A stretch of 5,110 nt of DNA, from assembly GCA_045545175.1 (NCBI GenBank), contig JAZQAK010000016.1, positions 1 through 5,110 of the forward strand. Direction: 5' to 3'. Numbering within the stretch: the stretch's first letter is position 1; every line of letters starts with the position of its first letter. This stretch comes from RGIG6165 sp045545175. Lineage in GTDB: Bacteria; Bacillota; Clostridia; Oscillospirales; Feifaniaceae. The notes beneath the pieces are model-generated. The model did no database searches. It saw only the letters and a program-made list of their open reading frames with translations, and was not told the origin of the DNA. Shown piece after piece: positions 1 to 5,110 of the stretch. The position numbers were made by a program, and so were the translations under genes.

Positions 1-30
1 CCCGATAACTATTAAATCCTATTTTGAAAA

Positions 31-36
31 GAGGAA
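31..36 (+). promoter_or_regulatory. Ribosome-binding site deciding the ligase start
   Basis: GAGGAA lies five bases before the ATG at 42. This favours that ATG over the in-frame TTG at 24, which would place the ribosome-binding site inside the coding region and has no site of its own. Confidence 0.8.
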
Positions 37-41
37 TACAT

Positions 42-1259
42 ATGTCAGACAAGATTAAGGTCGGCGTATTTTTCGGCGGTAAAAGTGTTGAACACGAGGT
101 TTCTGTAATCTCGGGACTTCAGGCTGTATACGCATTTGATATCGATAAGTATGAGCCTGTACCTGTTTACATAACAAAGAACGGCGAAATGTACGCAGGC
201 GGTAACGTCGGCGAAATCGAAGCCTATAAGGATATAAAGAAGCTTCTTGAAACGGCTGTAAGAGTTAATCTCATCAAAGATGGAAACAACTTCAGCCTTA
301 TTAGATATCCTGCTAAAAAGTTCGGCAACAACGTCATTGATACTATCGAAGTTGCACTTCCTGTTGTTCACGGTACAAATGTCGAAGACGGTACACTTCA
401 GGGATATCTTCATGCACTCGGTATTCCTTATGCAGGCTGTGACGTTTTTTCAAGTGCTGTCTGCATGGATAAGGAAGCAAGCAAGCTTATTATGAAGGCT
501 AAAGGTATACCCGTACTTGACTGCGTGACCGTAAATTCAAAGCAGTATTCGGTAGACGGCGATGCTGTACTCAACCTTATTGAAGAAAAAACAAAATATC
601 CCGTAATCGTAAAGCCTGTAAATCTCGGCTCAAGCGTCGGTATAAAGAAGGCAAAGAGCAGGGAAGATCTGGATAAGGCACTTGACTATGCCTTTGGCTT
701 TGCCAATGTCGTTCTTATAGAAAATGCCGTTGAAAACTTAAAGGAAATCAACTGTTCTGTTCTCGGTGATATCTACGATGCCGAAACATCTGTCTGTGAA
801 GAGCCCGTCGGCGGTGATGAAATTCTCAGCTATTCCGATAAGTACCTGTCGGGCGGCAGTAAGGATTCAAAGCTCGGCGCAAAGGTCGGCGGAAGCAAAG
901 GCAGCAGCGGCATGGCAGACCTTAAGAGAAAACTTCCTGCTGATATTTCAAAGGAGCTTGAAGAAAAGGTACGCCACTACGCAAAAGCGGCGTTCCAGGG
1001 ACTTGGATGCTCAGGTGTTACAAGAGTAGATTTTCTTTATAACACAGTAACAGAGGAACTCTATGTAAACGAACTTAACACAATTCCCGGATCGCTTTCA
1101 TTCTATCTTTGGGAGGCTTCGGGTAAGAGCTTCAGCACACTTCTCGACGACCTTGTAAAGCTTGCATTCAAGAGAGAACGTGAACTGGGTGAGCTTAACT
1201 TCTCGTTTGATACAAATATTCTTCAAGGGATTACTTTATCCCGTGGTGGTAAGGCGTAA
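42..1259 (+). CDS. D-alanine--D-alanine ligase family protein (ATP-grasp), divergent paralogue type
   Basis: This 405-residue protein belongs to the Ddl/Van ligase family of cytoplasmic ATP-grasp enzymes, which join two D-amino acids for peptidoglycan precursors. Visible family hallmarks are the N-terminal GGKSVEHEVS (Glu17), PVVHG..VEDG (107-117), SAVCMDK, VKPVNLGSSVG (190-200, with the catalytic-loop serines), RVDF (328-331) and NELNTIPG (343-350). All catalytic positions known for E. coli DdlB therefore seem present. Two features are atypical. The omega loop after SYSDKYLS carries a Gly/Ser/Lys-rich insertion at about residues 270-291. The acceptor-site segment reads SLSFYLWE (351-358), where DdlB has MTSHSLVP, so the Ser that contacts the second D-Ala appears to be Tyr355. 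The length exceeds the usual 300-370 residues of Ddl. No vanH, vanX or vanT neighbour is visible. It could be the housekeeping Ddl or a paralogue with another acceptor. The fold is certain; the substrate is not. The start is the ATG with GAGGAA five bases upstream. Confidence 0.88.
   Translation: MSDKIKVGVFFGGKSVEHEVSVISGLQAVYAFDIDKYEPVPVYITKNGEMYAGGNVGEIEAYKDIKKLLETAVRVNLIKDGNNFSLIRYPAKKFGNNVIDTIEVALPVVHGTNVEDGTLQGYLHALGIPYAGCDVFSSAVCMDKEASKLIMKAKGIPVLDCVTVNSKQYSVDGDAVLNLIEEKTKYPVIVKPVNLGSSVGIKKAKSREDLDKALDYAFGFANVVLIENAVENLKEINCSVLGDIYDAETSVCEEPVGGDEILSYSDKYLSGGSKDSKLGAKVGGSKGSSGMADLKRKLPADISKELEEKVRHYAKAAFQGLGCSGVTRVDFLYNTVTEELYVNELNTIPGSLSFYLWEASGKSFSTLLDDLVKLAFKRERELGELNFSFDTNILQGITLSRGGKA
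849..914 (+). repeat. Gly/Ser/Lys-rich low-complexity insertion with imperfect 36-bp repeat, inside the ligase
   Basis: Codons 270-291 of the ligase are dominated by Gly, Ser and Lys. The element GGSK occurs twice, at residues 271-274 and 283-286, 36 bases apart. By hand count 41 of 66 bases are G or C, richer than most of the window. It stays in frame and joins a normal ..LKRKLPADIS.. segment, so it looks like a flexible loop extension and not damage. Confidence 0.6.
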
Positions 1260-1268
1260 ATAACAGTA

Positions 1269-1300
1269 AATCCGTCGGCATCTGCCGACGGATTATTTTT
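1269..1300. terminator. Bidirectional intrinsic terminator between convergent genes
   Basis: An 11-bp perfect stem, AATCCGTCGGC (1269-1279) paired with GCCGACGGATT (1284-1294), has a four-base ATCT loop. On the plus strand the run TTATTTTT follows, giving a textbook Rho-independent terminator for the ligase gene. Its T-run reaches base 1300, touching the stop codon of the convergent phosphoesterase gene. On the minus strand the hairpin is followed by a moderately T-rich stretch, so it probably serves both transcripts; it is weaker in that direction. Confidence 0.9.
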
Positions 1301-2298
1301 CATTCAATATAATCTTTCGCCTTTTCCAAAAACATTTCCTTTGCCTTTTGAGGACTATCAGTAAAAACTGTGCATCCTGCCGCCTTTTTATGACCGCCGC
1401 CTATACCCAGTGAAGCACAAAGAACAGATAAATCCGTATCAATGTTGCATCTTACCGAAATTTTGAATTCACCCTCGGCTTTGTCCCTCATAAATGCTGC
1501 AATCTGAACACCCTCAATGCCTCTGCCAAGCTGGCTGACGGTTTCTGTGTCGCTTACCTTTGCACCGATTGATTCAAGCATTTCGTTAGACAGATAAATA
1601 AATGAAATCTTACCGTTTTCATAGTATTCAAGACTTCTGTATGCAAGACTTTCAACAGCAATCTGAACAGAAGATTTCAAGTCAAATAAACGGTAGTTGA
1701 TGTCCCGACTGTCTGCATTTCTTTCGATAAGCAATGCGGCAATTCTGTGGGTTTCGGGTGTTGTGTTTCCGTACTTAAAACAGCCTGTGTCAGAGCTTAT
1801 CGCACCGAAAACAGAGCCTGCGATATTTTCATCCCATATGGATTCACTTGTCCAATCTTCAAGCTCGCAGATAATCCTGTAAACTATTTCACCTGCCGCT
1901 GAAGAAGTGCTGTCAAGATATAACTTTTCAGATGTAATAGTATTCTTTTCATGGTGGTCTATTGCAAATTTGTTGTTTTGCTGAAAAACATCCGCAACTT
2001 CTCCGAGAAGGTGGTCGGAAGCAACGTCAACAGTAATATATGTGTGCTTTTGGTCCTTGATTCTGTCATAGCCCTCTCGGCATTCAAGCACTTCTGTGTC
2101 AGAGTAATTAAGAAACAAAAGTCTTTTGGGCACAGGATTTGGTGAAAGAATCAAAGCCTTTTTGCCGAGTTTTTTGAGAGCTCCCGAAAGACCGCAGGCA
2201 GAACCGAAACAGTCACCGTCGGGATTTGCATGAATACCGATTACATAATTGTCGTTTTCAAGTAAAAATCTTGATACGCTTGTTATAGTTTCGTTCAT
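1300..2298 (-). CDS. nrnA: DHH/DHHA1 phosphoesterase, NrnA-type (oligoribonuclease / pAp phosphatase)
   Basis: This 332-residue cytoplasmic protein has the full architecture of the DHH family. The metal-binding DHH domain shows HANPDGDCFGS (23-33), VDVASDH (90-96), IDHHEKN (113-119) and SSDTGCFKYGNTTPETH (168-184). The C-terminal DHHA1 substrate-binding domain shows GGGHKKAAG (300-308). Length and motifs match NrnA, which in characterised Firmicutes degrades 2-5 nt nanoRNA and dephosphorylates 3'-phosphoadenosine-5'-phosphate to AMP. Related DHH-DHHA1 enzymes instead hydrolyse cyclic-di-AMP or its product pApA, and the sequence alone does not exclude that. No PAS or GGDEF domain precedes it, so it is not GdpP. 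It is the last gene of the minus-strand operon. Its ATG overlaps the upstream TGA in an ATGA junction, and GAGGAA lies five bases ahead inside the upstream gene, so translation is probably coupled. No key residue is missing. Confidence 0.9.
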   Translation of the reverse strand: MNETITSVSRFLLENDNYVIGIHANPDGDCFGSACGLSGALKKLGKKALILSPNPVPKRLLFLNYSDTEVLECREGYDRIKDQKHTYITVDVASDHLLGEVADVFQQNNKFAIDHHEKNTITSEKLYLDSTSSAAGEIVYRIICELEDWTSESIWDENIAGSVFGAISSDTGCFKYGNTTPETHRIAALLIERNADSRDINYRLFDLKSSVQIAVESLAYRSLEYYENGKISFIYLSNEMLESIGAKVSDTETVSQLGRGIEGVQIAAFMRDKAEGEFKISVRCNIDTDLSVLCASLGIGGGHKKAAGCTVFTDSPQKAKEMFLEKAKDYIE

Positions 2299-2942
2299 AA
2301 TAATTCCTCGTAGCTCTTAATATAGTTTTCGCATCCGTCTTTTAGCCCATCAACACAGCAAAGGCTTCCTTCTTCCTCAATAATTGTATATCTGAAACCG
2401 TTTGCTTTAAGTGTGTTAGCAGCATATAGTGAATCTTCAAAAACCATAGTTTCTTCTTTGTTTCCGCCGATAAGCTCCATAGCTCTGTCGAATACATCGG
2501 GATGGTTTTTGTTCTTGCCGACATAATCGGTGCATACAAGCTCATCAAGATAGGGAAGAAGTCCCATGCGTTCAAGTGCAGGCTTGCAGACATCAATGTT
2601 AGTTGCAGTAGCAATGGCAGTTTTTATGCCCTCTGCTTTAAGCGCTTTCAGAAAATCGAGTGCTTTCGGCATGGTATCTATATCGCCGTTTTTGTACACT
2701 TCACGCATTAAATCGTAAAGTTCATCAATCACTTCTTCTAGACTTATTCTTTTGCCTGTAAGATTCATTGCTCTGTCAAACATGGCTTTAAGACCGGTGA
2801 ATGGCAGATAATTTCCGTTTTCATCGTTGAACATATCTATTCCGAAACGTCTGCCGAGAATTTCTCTTTCGTACTTGTCCCAGAATTTCTGAGTGTCAAG
2901 AAGAGTTCCGTCAAGGTCAAAGACTGCATATTTAAAATTCAT
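2295..2942 (-). CDS. HAD superfamily hydrolase, subfamily IA (phosphatase of unknown substrate)
   Basis: This 215-residue protein has all four HAD motifs. Motif I is DLDGTLLDT (9-17, nucleophile Asp9 and acid/base Asp11). Motif II is in TAIATATN (108-115). The motif III lysine lies in GKNKNHPDVF (142-151). Motif IV is VFEDSLYAA (167-175). The stretch from about 17 to 90 is helical in character and fits the C1 cap that places it in subfamily IA, next to phosphoglycolate phosphatase and beta-phosphoglucomutase. These enzymes form a phospho-aspartyl intermediate and need magnesium. The substrate cannot be read from the sequence. The usual KP.PD of motif III reads KNHPD here, a mild variation. 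It is the middle gene of the operon: its ribosome-binding site AGGTG (2948-2952) overlaps the stop of the membrane-protein gene, and its own stop overlaps the next start by 4 nt. It is cytoplasmic, with no signal peptide. Confidence 0.9.
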   Translation of the reverse strand: MNFKYAVFDLDGTLLDTQKFWDKYEREILGRRFGIDMFNDENGNYLPFTGLKAMFDRAMNLTGKRISLEEVIDELYDLMREVYKNGDIDTMPKALDFLKALKAEGIKTAIATATNIDVCKPALERMGLLPYLDELVCTDYVGKNKNHPDVFDRAMELIGGNKEETMVFEDSLYAANTLKANGFRYTIIEEEGSLCCVDGLKDGCENYIKSYEELL

Positions 2943-2950
2943 TTTTGCAC

Positions 2951-3466
2951 CTACTTTATGAATTTGATTTTATCTCTTAGTTTTTTGATATATATGAACG
3001 TAAATACATCGAGTAAATAATCGAAGCATATAAAGAAAACGTTTGATGTTACCAGCAACAGAGCATACATCAGCGGCGGTTCGTTTTGTAACGCAAATAC
3101 CGCTTTAAACAGAAGCATAAGGGCTATCATTGCAACGTTAAATACAAGTATGCTGATTAATTTTCTGATTTGTTTTTTTAATTTTATGAGTTTTTGTTTC
3201 AATATCGGATAATACCCAAAAAAACCAACAAAGTAAAGAGTAGCTGTAGAAAGCGGAGTGAAAATTAACGAAAGAACTGAAGATGTTATGTACACAAGGA
3301 TAGGATATTTTTCTTTTGTTTCTATCTGAACAATGTAAATTGTGAGAGCACATACTGCCGCAACAGTAATATCAAGCAACTCAATAAACGTTCCCATAAG
3401 AATCAAAACAACTATCAGAGCCGAAAAAATTGCAGATAAAGCAATTTTTTTGATATCTTTCCTCAT
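2951..3466 (-). CDS. Small multi-pass membrane protein, function unknown
   Basis: This 171-residue, strongly hydrophobic protein has a basic N-terminus (MRKDIKK) and about five or six predicted membrane segments: roughly residues 8-28, 31-48, 54-72, 74-89, 103-126 and 131-160. Charged clusters separate them, notably KQKLIKLKKQIRK (90-102), which would face the cytoplasm. Recognisable details are the FFGYYPILK stretch (82-90) and the C-terminal YIKKLRDK. The size and an N-terminal helix rich in small residues (ALSAIFSAL) recall substrate-binding (S) components of ECF vitamin transporters, but I see no diagnostic motif, and that link is only a guess. It is the promoter-proximal gene of the operon, 8 nt ahead of the HAD hydrolase. 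I place the start at the ATG at 3466, eight bases after GGGAGG. The GTG at 3475 would overlap that ribosome-binding site. Whether it works with the two downstream hydrolases is unknown. Confidence 0.8.
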   Translation of the reverse strand: MRKDIKKIALSAIFSALIVVLILMGTFIELLDITVAAVCALTIYIVQIETKEKYPILVYITSSVLSLIFTPLSTATLYFVGFFGYYPILKQKLIKLKKQIRKLISILVFNVAMIALMLLFKAVFALQNEPPLMYALLLVTSNVFFICFDYLLDVFTFIYIKKLRDKIKFIK

Positions 3467-3474
3467 TTTCTCCA

Positions 3475-3480
3475 CCTCCC
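3475..3480 (-). promoter_or_regulatory. Ribosome-binding site of the membrane-protein gene
   Basis: On the minus strand GGGAGG is followed by eight bases and then ATG (3466-3464). The in-frame GTG at 3475-3473 shares its first base with this site, so it cannot be the start served by it. Confidence 0.8.
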
Positions 3481-3491
3481 TTTACTTCTGT

Positions 3492-3520
3492 ATTATACAT
3501 CAAGATTTGTTATAATTCAA
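3492..3520 (-). promoter_or_regulatory. Sigma-A-type promoter of the minus-strand operon
   Basis: On the minus strand TTGAAT (3520-3515) and a perfect TATAAT (3497-3492) are separated by exactly 17 bases. Transcription should start near 3485, giving a leader of about 19 bases that holds little more than the ribosome-binding site. It drives the membrane protein, HAD hydrolase and NrnA genes. Confidence 0.8.
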
Positions 3521-3580
3521 TAAACACTTGATATCTCTTAAAAACTTTACAGAATGTTAACCCAAAATCTTGCAATATGT

Positions 3581-3610
3581 TTGACAACGTAGAGGGTTTT
3601 ATGTTATTAT
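3581..3610 (+). promoter_or_regulatory. Sigma-A-type promoter of the four-helix membrane protein gene
   Basis: A perfect -35 TTGACA (3581-3586) is followed after 18 bases by TATTAT (3605-3610), with the extended -10 dinucleotide TG at 3602-3603. The alternative TTATTA at 3604-3609 gives a 17-base spacer. Transcription should begin near 3617, leaving a very short leader of about 16 bases. It diverges from the operon promoter at 3492-3520; the two -35 boxes are about 60 bases apart. Confidence 0.8.
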
Positions 3611-3617
3611 ACATTAA

Positions 3618-3624
3618 AAGGTGG
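3618..3624 (+). promoter_or_regulatory. Ribosome-binding site choosing the ATG at 3633
   Basis: AAGGTGG lies eight bases before the ATG at 3633. The in-frame GTG at 3621 falls inside this site and so is not the start. Confidence 0.75.
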
Positions 3625-3632
3625 TTATATCT

Positions 3633-4100
3633 ATGGCAAATAAAGTTTATAATGTGATTTCAATTTTTATTAAAAGAGTTTTTGGTTGTTTCTCGCTTCT
3701 TACTCTTTTTATGGCGGTTGTTGGTACTCTTATTACAACCGATGAATTTTCAAAGTACATTGCAACTGACAGAATACTGAGTTTCTTTTTGTTTTCATTG
3801 ATGTTTGCAGTTTCGTTCTTTATTGCAGATTTTGTTAAGGAAAATGCAGTAATCAGAAGAACGCTTCAGTTTGTTCTTACAGGCGTAAGTATGGCTGTTG
3901 TTTTCATATTTGGTTCAGCTTTTGACAGCTATATTGATATTAACAAGGTACAAAATAAAGGCTTTTCAATTCTTGCAATATGTTTTATGTATGTAATTAT
4001 TTACGTAATATGTGCAATCATTGCTGTTGCTGTGAATGCTGTTAAAAAGAAAATTACAGGTTCTGAAAAGAATTATGACAATATGTTTGAAAATAAATAA
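3633..4100 (+). CDS. Small four-helix membrane protein, unknown function
   Basis: This 155-residue protein has four clear hydrophobic segments at about residues 17-35, 48-68, 78-97 and 111-137. Short linkers contain TTDEFSKYIATDR (35-47), VKENAVIRR (68-76) and DSYIDINKVQNK (98-109). The C-terminal tail KKKITGSEKNYDNMFENK is charged and probably cytoplasmic. There is no signal peptide, catalytic motif or recognisable domain. The overall plan, about 150 residues with four helices, resembles DUF3021-type small membrane proteins, but I cannot confirm membership and no LytTR regulator is next to it. The coding sequence is AT-rich: two sampled 60-base lines count 19 and 15 G+C, against 28 to 36 in sampled lines of the ligase gene. 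The gene has its own promoter and terminator, so it looks monocistronic. Strong start signals and a clean reading frame support a real gene. Confidence 0.75.
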   Translation: MANKVYNVISIFIKRVFGCFSLLTLFMAVVGTLITTDEFSKYIATDRILSFFLFSLMFAVSFFIADFVKENAVIRRTLQFVLTGVSMAVVFIFGSAFDSYIDINKVQNKGFSILAICFMYVIIYVICAIIAVAVNAVKKKITGSEKNYDNMFENK

Positions 4101-4107
4101 CTTTATT

Positions 4108-4133
4108 GGATTGCACTTGTTGCAATCCTTTTT
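4108..4133 (+). terminator. Intrinsic terminator after the four-helix protein gene
   Basis: A perfect 8-bp stem, GGATTGCA (4108-4115) with TGCAATCC (4121-4128), has a five-base CTTGT loop followed by TTTTT (4129-4133). It begins seven bases after the stop codon. Only 15 bases separate its T-run from the methyltransferase start, so it may leak or act as an attenuator. Confidence 0.82.
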
Positions 4134-4136
4134 GTA

Positions 4137-4144
4137 AAAGGTGA
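4137..4144 (+). promoter_or_regulatory. Ribosome-binding site of the methyltransferase gene
   Basis: AAAGGTGA lies four bases before the ATG at 4149, immediately after the terminator T-run. It supports this ATG as the start. Confidence 0.7.
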
Positions 4145-4148
4145 TTTA

Positions 4149-5110
4149 ATGGCTAATTTTAACTATGTTGCCACTTGTCTTTTCGGACTTGAAAGACTTG
4201 TAGGCGAAGAAATAGACGAGCTTGGATATGAAAGAGTGGACACGATAGACGGCAGAGTGTATTTTAAGGGCAGTGCCGATGCCGTGGCACGCTGTAACAT
4301 CAATTTCAGATGCGCAGAACGACTCTTTATTGAGCTTGCTTCGTTTAAGGCAGAGACCTTTACCGAGCTTTTTGATAATGTAAAACGTATACCCTGGGAA
4401 ATGATTGTCGGAAAAGACGATGCTTTTCCCGTTAAAGGACATTCGATAAAATCAAAGCTGTTTTCAATACCCGACTGTCAGAGTATTATAAAGAAAGCAG
4501 TAGTTCAGAGGCTTTCCGAAAAATACGGTATTGATTGGTTTGAGGAAACGGGAGTTACCTATCAGATTGAGTTCTTTATTCTCAATGATAAGGTGTCGAT
4601 TATGCTTGATACAAGCGGAACCGCACTTCACAAGAGGGGATACAGAACACAGGCAGGCGGTGCACCCATGCGTGAAACGCTGGCGGCTGCCCTTGTAAAA
4701 CTATCTCGCCCACGCGAGAATGTTCGTCTGTGGGACCCATTCTGCGGTTCGGGAACTATTCCCATTGAAGCGGCTCTTATTATGACAAACACAGCCCCCG
4801 GTATCAATAGAAGCTTTGCCGCCGAGAAGTATGCTTTTTTGCCAAAGAAAATCTGGTCAGATGCAAGACAAGAGGCAAAGGAAAAAATCAATCCCGATAC
4901 TGAATTTTGCGCATTTGCATCGGATTTTGACAGTGAGGTTTTGAAAATCGCAAGGGCAAATATTAAGCGAGCAGGCATGGAAAAATACATTAAAACATTT
5001 GTTAAAGATGCAACCGAGATTGCAAGCGACGATGTCAGAACGACTATTGTATGCAATCCACCCTACGGTGAAAGACTTGAAACAATAAAGGGTGCAAGGG
5101 AACTGTATAA
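4149..5110 (+). CDS. rlmL: THUMP-domain class I SAM-dependent RNA methyltransferase (YpsC/RlmL family), 3' truncated by window
   Basis: The open frame runs from the ATG at 4149 off the window end, giving 320 complete codons. The start, MANFNYVATCLFGLERLVGEE, matches the ferredoxin-like N-terminus of this family. A THUMP RNA-binding domain follows to about residue 155. The linker has the family signature LHKRGYR..GGAPMRETLAA (160-180). The methyltransferase domain shows SAM motif I DPFCGSGTIPIEAA (196-209), an acidic motif in ASDFD (257-261) and the catalytic NPPYGER (303-309) typical of N2-guanine methylation. E. coli RlmL makes m2G2445 in 23S rRNA. The B. subtilis relative YpsC is a single-domain-pair protein of about 385 residues, so some 55-65 residues should lie beyond the window. 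The same target is inferred, not shown. The RlmK half of the E. coli fusion cannot be judged, but is usually absent in Firmicutes. The gene follows the upstream terminator closely, with no obvious promoter of its own. Confidence 0.92.
   Translation, partial: MANFNYVATCLFGLERLVGEEIDELGYERVDTIDGRVYFKGSADAVARCNINFRCAERLFIELASFKAETFTELFDNVKRIPWEMIVGKDDAFPVKGHSIKSKLFSIPDCQSIIKKAVVQRLSEKYGIDWFEETGVTYQIEFFILNDKVSIMLDTSGTALHKRGYRTQAGGAPMRETLAAALVKLSRPRENVRLWDPFCGSGTIPIEAALIMTNTAPGINRSFAAEKYAFLPKKIWSDARQEAKEKINPDTEFCAFASDFDSEVLKIARANIKRAGMEKYIKTFVKDATEIASDDVRTTIVCNPPYGERLETIKGARELY

Noticed and set aside
1..15. Possible tail of an upstream gene (four codons then TAA in frame 1)
   Set aside because: Too short to support; any frame would show a stop this soon by chance.
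24..41. Upstream TTG start for the ligase, adding six residues
   Set aside because: The extension contains the GAGGAA ribosome-binding site, and the family N-terminus begins close to the ATG at 42.
45..413. 122-codon minus-strand open frame
   Set aside because: Antisense shadow of the conserved ligase N-terminal domain.
42..1259. Vancomycin-resistance ligase (VanC/VanG type)
   Set aside because: No vanX, vanT, vanH or regulatory genes adjoin it. The active-site differences do not match a Van signature that I can confirm.
1300..2298. GdpP-type cyclic-di-AMP phosphodiesterase
   Set aside because: It lacks the N-terminal membrane, PAS and GGDEF parts; the length fits stand-alone NrnA.
3499..3532. 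Inverted repeat ATCAAG / CTTGAT around the operon promoter as a possible operator
   Set aside because: Six-base arms 22 bases apart in AT-rich DNA are easily due to chance.
4146..4442. 98-codon minus-strand open frame
   Set aside because: Shadow of the methyltransferase THUMP region.
4628..5056. 142-codon open frame on the minus strand
   Set aside because: It lies wholly inside the methyltransferase gene, whose motifs are unmistakable. The antisense protein shows no domain and no credible start signals.
1..5110. Defence, toxin-antitoxin, CRISPR or mobile-element system
   Set aside because: No transposase, integrase, repeat array, terminal repeats or toxin-antitoxin-like gene pair is visible. 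The genes are housekeeping types or single unknowns.

Overview
The window looks like an ordinary stretch of core chromosome from a low- to mid-GC Gram-positive bacterium, most likely an anaerobe of the class Clostridia (Ruminococcus/Oscillospiraceae-like). This is inferred from the protein sequences, strong GAGGA/GGAGG ribosome-binding sites, TTGACA/TATAAT-type promoters and short intergenic spaces. No mobile element, CRISPR array, tRNA, rRNA or recognisable riboswitch was found. There is no gene-free stretch longer than about 170 bases.

Layout. (1) A plus-strand gene at 42-1259 encodes an ATP-grasp ligase of the D-alanine--D-alanine ligase family. Its catalytic core is intact, but it has a Gly/Ser/Lys-rich omega-loop insertion and an altered acceptor-site motif. 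It ends at a strong hairpin terminator (1269-1300) shared with the convergent operon. (2) A three-gene minus-strand operon spans 3466 to 1300: a small multi-pass membrane protein, a HAD-IA phosphatase and a DHH/DHHA1 phosphoesterase (NrnA type). It is driven by a clear promoter at 3492-3520. The genes are separated by 8 nt and then joined by a 4-nt ATGA overlap. (3) The 166-nt divergent intergenic region (3467-3632) carries that promoter and an opposing plus-strand promoter (3581-3610). (4) A plus-strand gene at 3633-4100 encodes an AT-rich four-helix membrane protein of unknown function and ends at a hairpin terminator (4108-4133). (5) From 4149 to beyond the window edge lies a THUMP-domain RNA methyltransferase of the YpsC/RlmL family. 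It is truncated by the window, not by mutation.

How the genes work together. The functions read as housekeeping: peptidoglycan precursor or dipeptide ligation, pAp/nanoRNA turnover, phosphate-ester hydrolysis and 23S rRNA modification. The only demonstrable co-expression unit is the minus-strand operon. I see no evidence for a new defence, mobile or biosynthetic system. The points most worth a second look are the divergent Ddl-like ligase and the terminator wedged 15 nt ahead of the methyltransferase gene.
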